From: Paracoccus sp. C2R09
GTDB lineage: Bacteria > Pseudomonadota > Alphaproteobacteria > Rhodobacterales > Rhodobacteraceae
Reading direction: 5' to 3'
Assembly (NCBI RefSeq): GCF_018860625.1
Contig: NZ_JAHKQB010000017.1
Location: 1-64,000 of the forward strand
DNA length: 64,000 bases
Positions 45,505 to 54,111 of this stretch are shown here, piece after piece. The notes under the pieces were generated by a model, which saw nothing but the letters and a program-made list of their open reading frames with translations, had not been told where the DNA came from and searched no databases. The position numbers and the translations under genes were made by a program. Each line of letters starts with the position of its first letter. Position 1 is the first letter of the stretch.

Positions 45505-45549
45505 TCAAAGAAAAACCCCGCGCCTCGGCCCGGAAGCCGGGGCGCGGGG
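45505..45549 (-). terminator. Terminator/attenuator between binding-protein and permease genes
   Basis: CCCCGCGCC (45516-45524) pairs with GGCGCGGGG (45541-45549), with an inner CGGC/GCCG stem. On the minus strand the hairpin is followed by TTTTTCTTT. It lies inside the operon, 16 bases after the binding-protein stop. Partial termination here would give more binding protein than permease. Confidence 0.85.
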
Positions 45550-45565
45550 GGTGGTCAGCCCTGCA

Positions 45566-46807
45566 TCACATCGCGTTCGCGACGGCATCGGCCAGTTGCT
45601 GGACCGCGTCTTCCGACGACATGTCGCTGTTGAAATGCGCGGTCACGACATCGGTGATCGCGCCTGCGGGGGCACCGCGCAGCGCCATGCCATGGGCATA
45701 GCTGGGCAGCAGCGATCCGTCCGCGGCATCCTCGTTCATGTCCTTGCTCGACTGCACGGCGCAATCGTCGAACTCGTCCAGGGCCACGTCGGTGCGGGCC
45801 GGGATCGACCCCTTGTTCAGGTTGAACGTCTTCTGGAATTCGGGGCCCATGATCAGCTTGGCCAGAAGTTCCTGGCCCTGCTTCTTGTCATCGCCGTCCA
45901 CCTCGAAGAAGGCGAAGCTGTCGACATTGTAGAGGAAGCCCTCGCCCGGGGTGGGCGCGCAGACGAAATCGGTGCCCGGCTCCTTGCCGGCGGCCAGGAA
46001 TTCGCCCTTGGCCCAGTCGCCCATGATCTGGAAGGCGGCCTCGCCGTTCATGACCATGGCGGTGGCCAGGTTCCAGTCGCGCCCCGAAAAGTTGTCGTCC
46101 ACATAGCCGCGGATGGTCCGCATCTCGTCGAAGACCTGCTTCATCGTGTCCGAGCCGAGCGCCTCGGGGTCCAGGTCGATCAGCGCCTGCCGGAAGAATT
46201 CCGGACCGCCCAGACCCAGCACCACGGTCTCGAAGATGGTGGCGTCCTGCCAGGCCTGGCCGCCATGGGCCAGGGGCGTGACACCCGCCTCCTGCAGCTT
46301 CTCGGCGGCGGCGTTGAATTCCTCCCAGGTGGTGGGCATCTCGATGCCGTTCTCGTCCAGGATCTGCTTGTTGCCCCAGATCCAGTTCACGCGGTGGACG
46401 TTCACCGGCGCGGCGCACCACTGGCCGTCGCATTTCATGTGCTCGGCGATCTGGTCGGGCAGGACCTCGGCCCAGCCGTTCTCCTCGGCCACGCTGCCGA
46501 TATCGGCAAGGCCGGTCTCCTCGTACCATTCCTGGATGGCGGGGCCCTTCAGCTGGACGGCGGTCGGTGCGCTGCGCGACAGGACGCGCGCCCGAAGCGC
46601 GGTCATCGCGGCGTCGCCGCCGCCGCCCGCGACGGGCATGTCGGTCCAGGTGCCGCCCTCGGCCTTGAACTGTTCCTGCAGCACGGCGACGGATTGCGCC
46701 TCGCTGCCCGAAGTCCACCAGTGCAGAACTTCCGCCTGCGGTTCGGCCATGGCGGGCACGGCCAGCATCACGGCGGTCGAGGCCGCCAATACGGATTTGA
46801 TGTTCAT
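45566..46807 (-). CDS. Sugar ABC transporter substrate-binding protein (GtsA-like, glucose/mannose)
   Basis: This 413-residue periplasmic protein has a signal peptide (cleavage near AMA-EP) and a CUT1 binding-protein fold. The N-terminus EVLHWWTSGSEAQSVAVL and APTAVQLKGPAIQEW resemble glucose/mannose binders of the GtsA type. Trp-rich substrate segments include WIWGNKQILDENG. The downstream glucokinase gene supports glucose. I start it at 46807, directly before the signal peptide; the frame extends upstream without one. It is divergent from the response-regulator gene, and a terminator separates it from the permease genes. Confidence 0.9.
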   Translation of the reverse strand: MNIKSVLAASTAVMLAVPAMAEPQAEVLHWWTSGSEAQSVAVLQEQFKAEGGTWTDMPVAGGGGDAAMTALRARVLSRSAPTAVQLKGPAIQEWYEETGLADIGSVAEENGWAEVLPDQIAEHMKCDGQWCAAPVNVHRVNWIWGNKQILDENGIEMPTTWEEFNAAAEKLQEAGVTPLAHGGQAWQDATIFETVVLGLGGPEFFRQALIDLDPEALGSDTMKQVFDEMRTIRGYVDDNFSGRDWNLATAMVMNGEAAFQIMGDWAKGEFLAAGKEPGTDFVCAPTPGEGFLYNVDSFAFFEVDGDDKKQGQELLAKLIMGPEFQKTFNLNKGSIPARTDVALDEFDDCAVQSSKDMNEDAADGSLLPSYAHGMALRGAPAGAITDVVTAHFNSDMSSEDAVQQLADAVANAM

Positions 46808-46927
46808 GGATCCTCCCAGATCTTGTCGAAGCGGATTCGGAACCCGCCTGCGACCCCGATCATGCCCGACCGCCCGCCATGCAATCAACGCAGGACAGCC
46901 ATGCAAAATGCAGATTTCACGGTCGCG

Positions 46928-46943
46928 TGTTACAAACTGTTAC
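46928..46943 (+). promoter_or_regulatory. Tandem TGTTAC repeat, probable response-regulator operator
   Basis: TGTTAC occurs at 46928-46933 and again at 46938-46943, exactly 10 bases apart. OmpR/RstA-type regulators bind such tandem half-sites as head-to-tail dimers. It lies 45 bases before the OmpR-type regulator gene and on the divergent side of the sugar-transport operon, so it could control either or both. Confidence 0.5.
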
Positions 46944-46988
46944 GAAAGCCCGGTCGTGATGCTAGGTCGGGCGCAGGGGGGAAACGAG

Positions 46989-47693
46989 ATGAGCCTGCAA
47001 CGCCTGCTTCTGGTCGAGGACGATGCCGAGATGGCGGCCATGCTTGCCGCCTATCTGCAGCGGCAGGGCTTCCATGTGACCCAGGCCCATGACCGGGCGG
47101 GGGCGCTGTCGGCATTGCGGGGCGGGCGGGTCGATCTGATCCTGATGGACGTGTCGCTGGGACAGGATGACGGTGTGCGCATCTGCGCCGAGATCCGCGC
47201 CGAGCAGGACGTGCCGATCATCATGGTATCCGCCCTGTCCGCAGATCATCAGCGCATGGCGGGATACGATGTCGGTGCGGACGACTATATCGCCAAGCCC
47301 TTCAACCCCGATCTGCTGCTGGCGCGCATCAGGGCGGTGCTGCGCCGCGCGGGCCGGGTGCCCAGCCTGGTCCATCGCCGCCGCGACAGCGTCATCGCCT
47401 TCGGCGGCTGGCGATACGACGCGCGCCGAGAGGAGGTGACCTCGCCCGGCGGCTGGCAGGTCGCGCTGTCCTCGCGCGAATTGGCGCTGCTGCGGGTGTT
47501 CCTGGCGAACCCGCTCATCCCTCTCAGCCGGGACGAGATCGCGGTCGCACTGGACGACGGCCACGCCGCCGAGGGGCGGGCCATCGACATGCTGGTGGGG
47601 CGCCTGCGCCAGAAGACCGACCCGGCGTTGATCCGCACCGAACGGGGGCTCGGCTATGTCCTGGCCGCCGAGGTGGCGCGGCAGGATGCCTAG
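46989..47693 (+). CDS. OmpR-family response regulator
   Basis: The 234-residue protein has a receiver domain with acidic residues LLLVEDDAE (6-14), phosphoacceptor Asp54 in LILMDVS and Lys in YIAKPF. A winged-helix DNA-binding domain follows (SSRELALLRVFLAN, RAIDMLVGRLRQK, RTERGLGYVL). It overlaps the histidine kinase gene by 8 bases. The tandem repeat upstream suggests autoregulation. Its divergent neighbour, the glucose importer, is a candidate target, as is the kinase operon itself. Confidence 0.93.
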   Translation: MSLQRLLLVEDDAEMAAMLAAYLQRQGFHVTQAHDRAGALSALRGGRVDLILMDVSLGQDDGVRICAEIRAEQDVPIIMVSALSADHQRMAGYDVGADDYIAKPFNPDLLLARIRAVLRRAGRVPSLVHRRRDSVIAFGGWRYDARREEVTSPGGWQVALSSRELALLRVFLANPLIPLSRDEIAVALDDGHAAEGRAIDMLVGRLRQKTDPALIRTERGLGYVLAAEVARQDA

Positions 47694-49092
47694 GCGCGCG
47701 GGCCTGCGCCATCTGGCCGGGATCTGGGTTCTGGCCGCGATGCTGGCCGGTGCGGTGTCGGCATGGCTGTGGATGTCCAGCACGGCCGCCTGGAACACGC
47801 ATCTGGACCACGCCTATGTGACCGGCCTTGCCCTGCATGACGCGCTGGAAAACGACAGCGCCCTGCCGCAGGGTCTGACGCTGGTTCGGCTGCGCGACGA
47901 ACCGGCCCTGCCCCCCGGCTGGCGCGAGACGCGCATCACCCTGACCGGCGGCGGACGGCCGGATCTGGCGCAGGGCGCGCGGATCAACGTGCGGATCATG
48001 TCGCCCGACATCCGCTATCCCGTCTCGGAGGTGCAGAGCCTGGGCGGCGGATCGCAGGCGGCGGGCCTGGCATCCGTGACCCGCGGCATGGCGCGTTTCT
48101 GCAGCGAACCGCGCCTGTTCGTGCAGCGCGGCGATACGGGCTGGATGCGGGTGGACGGCGCATCGGTCTGGGGCTGCGAGGCCGCGCCCGCCGATCGCAG
48201 GCTGCTGGCCGTGGCGATCGCGGCGGGGGCCCTGGGGCTGCTTCTGGGCTGGGTGGCCGAGGTGTCCGGCGCGTTCACGGGTTTTGCCGATGCGCTGCGC
48301 GATCATCGGGCGCGCAATGCGGACCTGCCCGTCGGCGGGGTCGAGGAGCTGCGCCAGACGGCCGAGGCCGTGAACGCCTATGTCGCGCAGGACCGCGCGG
48401 CGCTGGAAAACCGTGCGATGGTGCTGTCGGGGATCAGCCACGATCTGGGAACGCCCGCCACGCGCCTGCGCCTGCGCGCCGCCCTGATCGAAGATGACGA
48501 CCTGCGCGCCCGGCTGGAACGCGACATCGACGAGATGACGACCATGATCGACGGCGCTTTGACCTATACCCGCGCCGAGATCGGGGCCGAGCCCTTCCGG
48601 CAGTTGTCGCTTGCATCGCTGGTCGAGGCCGTGGTCGCCGATTACCAGGATGTGGGGATGCCCGTGACCCTTCGCGACGCGCCCGCCCATCCCGCCGAGG
48701 CCGGCACCCTGTTTTCCCGCCGGACCGCCCGTGCAGGTGTCGATGCGCATGTGGTGCTGATGCGCGGGCAGCCGACCTCGCTTCGGCGGGGGCTGACCAA
48801 CCTGATCGACAATGCGCTGAAATACGGACGAGAGGCGCTGGTCACGGTGGATGGCGATGCCGACCGGGCCTGGATCGACGTGACCGATCGCGGCGCCCGC
48901 CTGACCGAGGATGACATGAACCGCCTGACCGGGGCCTTCCAGCGGGGCGGGAATACCGCCGGCAAGCCGGGCGTGGGGCTGGGTCTGGCCATCGTCTCGA
49001 CCATCGCGGCCCAGCATGGCGGGGCGCTTGAATTCACTGCCGAAAGCGACGGGTTGCGGGCACGGCTGACCCTGGCCCGGCGGTGGGCCTGA
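47686..49092 (+). CDS. Sensor histidine kinase
   Basis: The 468-residue kinase has two membrane segments (about 11-34 and 167-188) enclosing a periplasmic sensor domain of about 130 residues. A HAMP-like region follows, then the H-box ISHDLGTPATRLRLR with the phosphoacceptor His. The N-box is NLIDNALKYG, and the G-box GVGLGLAIV. The domain order matches EnvZ/RstB-type kinases that pair with OmpR-type regulators. The signal sensed is unknown. It starts inside the end of the regulator gene (8-base overlap). Confidence 0.92.
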   Translation: MPRRAGLRHLAGIWVLAAMLAGAVSAWLWMSSTAAWNTHLDHAYVTGLALHDALENDSALPQGLTLVRLRDEPALPPGWRETRITLTGGGRPDLAQGARINVRIMSPDIRYPVSEVQSLGGGSQAAGLASVTRGMARFCSEPRLFVQRGDTGWMRVDGASVWGCEAAPADRRLLAVAIAAGALGLLLGWVAEVSGAFTGFADALRDHRARNADLPVGGVEELRQTAEAVNAYVAQDRAALENRAMVLSGISHDLGTPATRLRLRAALIEDDDLRARLERDIDEMTTMIDGALTYTRAEIGAEPFRQLSLASLVEAVVADYQDVGMPVTLRDAPAHPAEAGTLFSRRTARAGVDAHVVLMRGQPTSLRRGLTNLIDNALKYGREALVTVDGDADRAWIDVTDRGARLTEDDMNRLTGAFQRGGNTAGKPGVGLGLAIVSTIAAQHGGALEFTAESDGLRARLTLARRWA

Positions 49093-49169
49093 GGGGCGGA
49101 CGGGGAACCCTGCGGCGAAAACCTGCGTTTTGCTGACGAATTCGCATCGTCTGATGAAAGGCAAGGACC

Positions 49170-49598
49170 ATGAAACGCATCGCCAACAACATCGCCTGCG
49201 CCGCCGCAGCCACCGGTGTCGCGCTGCTGTCCGCTCTGCCCGCAGCCGCAGCCCCGCAACCCGGTGCCCCGGTCGAGGGTTGGAGCGCGATGCGCGGCGT
49301 CCAACCTGCCGCCATGCTGGACCATATCGACGCCATGCCCCTGTCCGAGGATGCCGTGGCCGATCAACCCTATTGCGCCAGCGACGCCGAGATCCAGAAT
49401 ACCCTGACCCATGATTTCAGCGAGGAACTGGTCGTGACCGCGGGCTTTGCCGCGACCGAGCTGTGGGGCTCCGAGCAGATGGGCACCTGGACGCTGGTCG
49501 CCGCGCGCGCCGATGAGACCAGCTGCATCATCGCATCGGGCACGGGCTTCAGCGATCAGCGCACGCCCGACGTCTATTTCCAGACCGCGGGTCTCTGA
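49170..49598 (+). CDS. Small secreted hypothetical protein
   Basis: I do not recognise this 142-residue protein. It has a clear signal peptide (about 1-28, cleavage near AAA-APQ), so it is periplasmic or secreted. Two cysteines remain in the mature protein (PYCASD and TSCIIA), which could form a disulfide. AAGGA precedes the ATG. It is 77 bases downstream of the sensor kinase gene on the same strand, so it may be an output or accessory of that system. Confidence 0.65.
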   Translation: MKRIANNIACAAAATGVALLSALPAAAAPQPGAPVEGWSAMRGVQPAAMLDHIDAMPLSEDAVADQPYCASDAEIQNTLTHDFSEELVVTAGFAATELWGSEQMGTWTLVAARADETSCIIASGTGFSDQRTPDVYFQTAGL

Positions 49599-49644
49599 CA
49601 GATATCAGCCAAGTGATCCGAAAACGGGGCGGCCATTTCCTGTG

Positions 49645-50385
49645 TCACCCGACCCGTCGCAGGAAGGCCCGCGTCCGATCGTCCTGCGCATTGCCGAACA
49701 ATTGCGAAGGCGGCCCCTGTTCCACGATGCGACCGCCTTCCATGAAGATGACACGATCGGCGATCTCGCGGGCGAACTGCATCTCGTGGGTGACGATCAG
49801 CATGGTCTGATTGCCATCCGCGATGCGCCGGATCAGGTCCAGCACCTCGCCCACCCATTCGGGGTCCAGCGCGCTGGTCGGTTCGTCGAACAGCATCAGC
49901 TCGGCATCCAGGGCCATCGCACGCCCGATGCCCACGCGCTGCTGCTGTCCGCCCGACATGGCGGCGGGATAGCTGTCGCCGCGATCGCCCAGCCCGATCT
50001 GGCGCAGGATGTCGTCGGCCTTGGCCGCTGCATCCTGCCGGGACCAGCCGCGCACGGTGGTCAGCCCCTCCATCAGGTTCTGGCGCGCGGTCTTGTTGGC
50101 GAACAGCGCATAGTTCTGAAAGACGAACCCCGTCCGACGGCGCAGGGCCAGCACGTCGGCCTTGGTCGCCCGCGCGGCATCGACCGACAGATCGCCGATG
50201 GCGATGCGCCCCGCATCGGGACGGTCGAGGAAGTTCAGGCAGCGCAGCAGCGTCGACTTGCCCGTGCCCGACGGCCCGATGATGGCCACGCGTTCACCCG
50301 GTTCCAGCGCAAGGTCGATCCCCGCAAGGACCGTGTTGTCGCCGAACCGCTTGACCAGCCCGTCTATCCTGACCTGACCGCTCAT
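49645..50385 (-). CDS. Polar amino acid ABC transporter ATP-binding protein
   Basis: This 246-residue ATPase has Walker A GPSGTGKST, the signature MSGGQQQRVGIGRAMA and Walker B LMLFDEPTSALDPEW, and no regulatory extension, matching the PAAT class (GlnQ, HisP, TcyC). It starts inside the end of the permease gene by 4 bases (the stop TGA and the start share bases) and is the last gene of the three-gene set. The substrate is inferred from the binding protein as cystine or a similar polar amino acid. Confidence 0.92.
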   Translation of the reverse strand: MSGQVRIDGLVKRFGDNTVLAGIDLALEPGERVAIIGPSGTGKSTLLRCLNFLDRPDAGRIAIGDLSVDAARATKADVLALRRRTGFVFQNYALFANKTARQNLMEGLTTVRGWSRQDAAAKADDILRQIGLGDRGDSYPAAMSGGQQQRVGIGRAMALDAELMLFDEPTSALDPEWVGEVLDLIRRIADGNQTMLIVTHEMQFAREIADRVIFMEGGRIVEQGPPSQLFGNAQDDRTRAFLRRVG

Positions 50386-51056
50386 CGTGCCACCGCCTTT
50401 CCAAGCCGCGCCTCCAGCGCGCGCTGACCCACCGACAATGCCTCGACGATCACCCAGTAGAAGATCGCCACGATCAGATAGGCCTCGAGATAAAGGAAGC
50501 TGCCGGCGGCCTCCTTCTGGGCCGCGCCCATCATTTCGGTGACCCCCAGGGTGAAGGCCAGCGACGTGCCTTTGATCATGTCGATGAAGTAGTTCATCAG
50601 CGTCGGCGCGACGGTCCGGGTGGCCTGCGGCAGGATGATCCGCCGCAACAGCTGGCTTTGCGTCATGCCGATGGACTGCGCGGCCTCCCATTGGCTGCGA
50701 TCGACGCCGATGATCGCACCGCGGATGCTCTCGGCCATGTAGGCCGAGAAATGCAGCGTCAGGCCGAAGATCGCGGCGCTGACGCCGTTGATGCCTTCCA
50801 GCGCGGGCAGGACCTGGGGCAGACCGAAATAGAACAGGAACAGCTGCACCAGCAGGGGCGTGCCCCGGAAGAAGCTGATGAACAGCGCCACCACGCGGTC
50901 GATCACCGGCAGCCGCTGGACGCGCACGATCGCCAGAAGCGATGCCAGCACCAGCGCCGCCAGCATCGAGACGATGGCCATGAACAGCGTCAGCGGCACA
51001 TAGCCCGCGATGACCGGCACGAGGTCCCACATGTAGCCCAGGTCGAGCGCGCGCAT
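50382..51056 (-). CDS. Polar amino acid ABC transporter permease
   Basis: The 224-residue inner-membrane protein has the HisMQ-type layout: about four to five membrane segments, FRGTPLLVQLFLFYFGLP and the coupling region IGMTQSQLLRRIILPQA. Binding-protein-dependent amino acid importers of this size usually work as homodimers. The gene starts 4 bases after the binding-protein gene stop and overlaps the ATPase gene. Confidence 0.92.
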   Translation of the reverse strand: MRALDLGYMWDLVPVIAGYVPLTLFMAIVSMLAALVLASLLAIVRVQRLPVIDRVVALFISFFRGTPLLVQLFLFYFGLPQVLPALEGINGVSAAIFGLTLHFSAYMAESIRGAIIGVDRSQWEAAQSIGMTQSQLLRRIILPQATRTVAPTLMNYFIDMIKGTSLAFTLGVTEMMGAAQKEAAGSFLYLEAYLIVAIFYWVIVEALSVGQRALEARLGKAVAR

Positions 51057-51060
51057 CGGC

Positions 51061-51825
51061 TCAGCCGTCCGACGCCGCGACGGGCTGCGTCACGTCCGCA
51101 TTCAGCCATTTCTCCGAGATCTCGGCCAGGGTGCCGTTCTCCTTCAGGGTGGTGATCGCCGCATCCACCCGGTCGCGCAGCGCGCGGCCTTCCTCGTCGT
51201 CGCGGAAGGGCAGGGCGTTGCGGATCTCCGAGAAGGGCTCTCCGGCCAGGGCCAGGGGCAGCGGGCTCTCGGCGATGACCTGCCCCGAGCTGACGCGGTC
51301 CATCACGAAGGCATCGACACGGCCCAAGGCGGTATCCTGCGCGATGTTGCTCTCGTAGGTGCGGATCTCGATCTCGTCGGCATAGGGCAGCTCGCGCAGC
51401 AGCGCCTCGAAGTTCGAACCCAGGTTCACGGCGACCGCGCGGCCCTTCAGGCTCTCGGGGCCGGTGATCTCGGTCTCGTTGCCGGCCTTCACGACCACCT
51501 GCGCCCCGTCGAAGACATAGGGCTGGGTGAAGGCGAACTTGGCCTCGCGTTCGGGGGTGATGGTGATCTGGTTGGCGACCGTGTCGATGCGGCCCGAATC
51601 CAGCGCGCCGATCAGCCCGGAAAAGGACATGGTGACGAATTCGACATCGTCGCCGGTCTCCTCGCCGATGGCGTTCAGGAAATCGACCTCGAAGCCCTGC
51701 AATTCGTCCGCGCGGGTGAAGGTGAACGGGAAATATCCCCCCGACATGCCGACCCGGATCGTGTCGGCGGCGGCGGGCAGGGCGGCGGTCAGCCCCAGGA
51801 TGGCGGCGATGGCAAGACGGCGCAT
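51061..51825 (-). CDS. Amino acid ABC transporter substrate-binding protein, cystine-like
   Basis: The 254-residue protein has a signal peptide (about 1-20, cleavage near AAA-DT) and the SBP_bac_3 fold: VGMSGGYFPFTF, LQGFEVDFLNAIGEE and VANQITITPEREAKFAFTQPY, the last typical of cystine binders (FliY/TcyA/TcyK). LKGRAVAVNLGSNFE is the second-lobe segment. The start at 51825 sits directly before the signal peptide; a longer frame lacks one. The first gene of a three-gene importer. Confidence 0.9.
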   Translation of the reverse strand: MRRLAIAAILGLTAALPAAADTIRVGMSGGYFPFTFTRADELQGFEVDFLNAIGEETGDDVEFVTMSFSGLIGALDSGRIDTVANQITITPEREAKFAFTQPYVFDGAQVVVKAGNETEITGPESLKGRAVAVNLGSNFEALLRELPYADEIEIRTYESNIAQDTALGRVDAFVMDRVSSGQVIAESPLPLALAGEPFSEIRNALPFRDDEEGRALRDRVDAAITTLKENGTLAEISEKWLNADVTQPVAASDG

Positions 51826-52056
51826 CGGAAACTCCTTCGTTTGTCTGCTGCCCCAGATGCTGATTGGCGGCCACGGGCACAAGCGGCAGGCATCAGAAAA
51901 GGACGCGAACCGGCCCCCCCATGCCCGCAGCGGAACGCATGTCGCGGGCCAAGGGTCCGTAACGGAACGACATTCCGCGAATTTTCTTGATCGCGTAAGG
52001 GGGGCTGGGCAATCTGGCAGCACGATAACGCTGGAGAGGGACGGGAAGGATACGAC

Positions 52057-52398
52057 ATGGGAAGACGTGACGATCTGATCGCGAAATACGCCAACGACAT
52101 CGAGACCAAGCTGGGCGAGACCCCGGACATGGAGCTGCTGCGAAAGGTCACCATCGGCCTGGGGCCATCCATCTACAATGCCGATTCCGAAACCGTCGCG
52201 GCCAGCGACAAGTCGGAAATGGACCGGTTTCGCGACAATTACCTGAAGAAGAAGCTGGGCCTGTCCGACAGCGACAAGCTGGACGAGGCGCTGGACCATG
52301 CCATCGACCGATACGGCCGCGCCAACCGCAGCAAGTATCGCGCGGTGCTGTGCTACATGCTGTGCCGCCAGTTCGGCCGCGAGGGCGTCTACGCCTGA
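52057..52398 (+). CDS. DUF2853 family protein
   Basis: This 113-residue protein matches DUF2853, a small helical family found in many bacteria: RDDLIAKYANDIETKLGE at the start, LLRKVTIGLGPSIYNADSETV in the middle and YRAVLCYMLCRQFGRE at the end. No enzyme motif is visible, and no function is known for the family. GGAAGGA precedes the ATG. It stands alone after a 231-base gap with no other recognised feature. Confidence 0.8.
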   Translation: MGRRDDLIAKYANDIETKLGETPDMELLRKVTIGLGPSIYNADSETVAASDKSEMDRFRDNYLKKKLGLSDSDKLDEALDHAIDRYGRANRSKYRAVLCYMLCRQFGREGVYA

Positions 52399-52529
52399 AC
52401 AATCGCGACATGGTCGGGGGTGGCAGATGCGATCCGCGCCTCTCGGTCATGTCACGACATGTTCCCTTCACCTTTCGCGGGGGCTGTGTCAGGTTCTTGC
52501 AAAACCTGCGCCCAGTGAAAGGCTTTGCC

Positions 52530-54101
52530 ATGTTCCGTGCCGTTTCCACATCGACCATCGCCCTGACCCTGGGCGCCACCGCGGCCTTCGCCGACGTGAC
52601 CCCCGCCGAGGTCTGGGACAACATGCGCAGCGGCTACGAGGACATGGGATACGCCGTCGAGGTCGGATCCCGGGACGCGGCGGACGACCGGCTGTCGCTG
52701 ACCGACATCACCGTCACATCGCAGCAGGGCGAGAATGGCAGCTTCCGGCTGCAGATCCCCACGCTGGTGATGGAACAGGCCGGACCCGACGTCCGCAGCA
52801 CCTTCGGCGGTCCGATGGACATCGCCGTGCGCAATACCGTCGAGGTTCCCGCCGAGCCGAACACCGACCCCGCCGATGCGCCCGAAACCGATACGCCCGA
52901 AACCGAGGAGATCGGCTTCGACGCGACCATCGAGGCGCCGGACAACCAGATGATCTCGTCCGGGTCGCCCGAGGACGTGAAGCATGACATCTCGATGCCG
53001 CGCGTGGTGATCGAGGGCAAACCCATCGATGACCAGGGCCAGGGCAGCCTGCAGGCCGTGCTGACCGGGCTGGAATCCAGCCAACGGACCCGTCAGCTGG
53101 ACAATGGCGGCACCGAGCATGAATTCGACGGCAGCGCGACCGAGCTGTCCCTGACCATGGAGGCCCGCGGCCCCGCAAGGCAGGGCGGCGAGGATGCCCC
53201 CGACGAGAGCTTCGATGCGACGCTGACGATCGCCGATCTGGGCTTCGAGGGTGAGGGCGCCCAGCCCGACGGGGCCACCAGCTTCGAGACCGATCCCGCC
53301 GCCGCGCTCGAGGCCGGGTTCAACCTCGATGCGCTGATCCGCGCGGGGGCCATCGATCTGGCCTTCGGGGGCCGCGCATCCGACGATATGGGCCAGCCGG
53401 TCGCGACCGACGGCACGATGACCGCCACCGGCGGAGAGATGACTGTCGACATGTCGAACGAGGGCTTCGGCTATGGCGGCTTCCTCGAGGGCGCGCAGTA
53501 TTCCATGACCTCGGACGAGCTGCCCTTCCCCATCGCCTACGGGACCGAACGCAGCGATTTCACGGTCCGCCTGCCCGTCGCCGCCGAAGAGACCCCGCAG
53601 CCCTTCGCGCTGAAGCTGGGGATCGCCGGTCTGACCCTCAGCGACGAGATCTGGCAGGGCATCGATCCCCAGAACACGCTGTCGCGCGAACCCGCGGACC
53701 TGACGGTCGATCTGGACGGCGAGGCCCGCGTGACCCGGCACCTGATGTCCCCGGCCACCGGCAGCGACCCGGCGCAGCCGCCCCTAGTGCCCACCACGCT
53801 GAACATCAAGCAGGTCGCCCTGGACGCGATCGGGGCGTCGGTCGACATCGCGGGCCAGCTGGAATTCGGCGACGATCCGCGCGAACCCGTGGGCCAGCTG
53901 CAGGGCAGCTTCACCGGCGTGAACGGGCTGATGGACAACCTGGTCGCCATGGGGCTTCTGCCGCAGGAACAGGTCATGGGCGCACGGATGATGCTGGCAA
54001 TGTTCGCCCGCCCCGTCGAGGGAGAGCCCGACACCCTGGAAACCCAGCTGAAATTCACCGAGGGCGGGTCGATCTTCGCCAACGGACAGCAGGTGAAGTG
54101 A
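52530..54101 (+). CDS. DUF2125-type periplasmic protein
   Basis: The 523-residue protein has a signal peptide (about 1-20, cleavage near AFA-DV) and a beta-rich body matching DUF2125: DVTPAEVWDNMRSGYEDMGY at the mature N-terminus, then repeated strands with acidic and glycine-rich turns. FAKLGIAGLTLSDEIW-like segments and LKFTEGGSIFANGQQVK close it. The family is common in Rhodobacterales with unknown function. The start is the ATG at 52530 immediately before the signal sequence. tldE follows after 10 bases. Confidence 0.8.
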   Translation: MFRAVSTSTIALTLGATAAFADVTPAEVWDNMRSGYEDMGYAVEVGSRDAADDRLSLTDITVTSQQGENGSFRLQIPTLVMEQAGPDVRSTFGGPMDIAVRNTVEVPAEPNTDPADAPETDTPETEEIGFDATIEAPDNQMISSGSPEDVKHDISMPRVVIEGKPIDDQGQGSLQAVLTGLESSQRTRQLDNGGTEHEFDGSATELSLTMEARGPARQGGEDAPDESFDATLTIADLGFEGEGAQPDGATSFETDPAAALEAGFNLDALIRAGAIDLAFGGRASDDMGQPVATDGTMTATGGEMTVDMSNEGFGYGGFLEGAQYSMTSDELPFPIAYGTERSDFTVRLPVAAEETPQPFALKLGIAGLTLSDEIWQGIDPQNTLSREPADLTVDLDGEARVTRHLMSPATGSDPAQPPLVPTTLNIKQVALDAIGASVDIAGQLEFGDDPREPVGQLQGSFTGVNGLMDNLVAMGLLPQEQVMGARMMLAMFARPVEGEPDTLETQLKFTEGGSIFANGQQVK

Positions 54102-54111
54102 CGGCGGCCGC

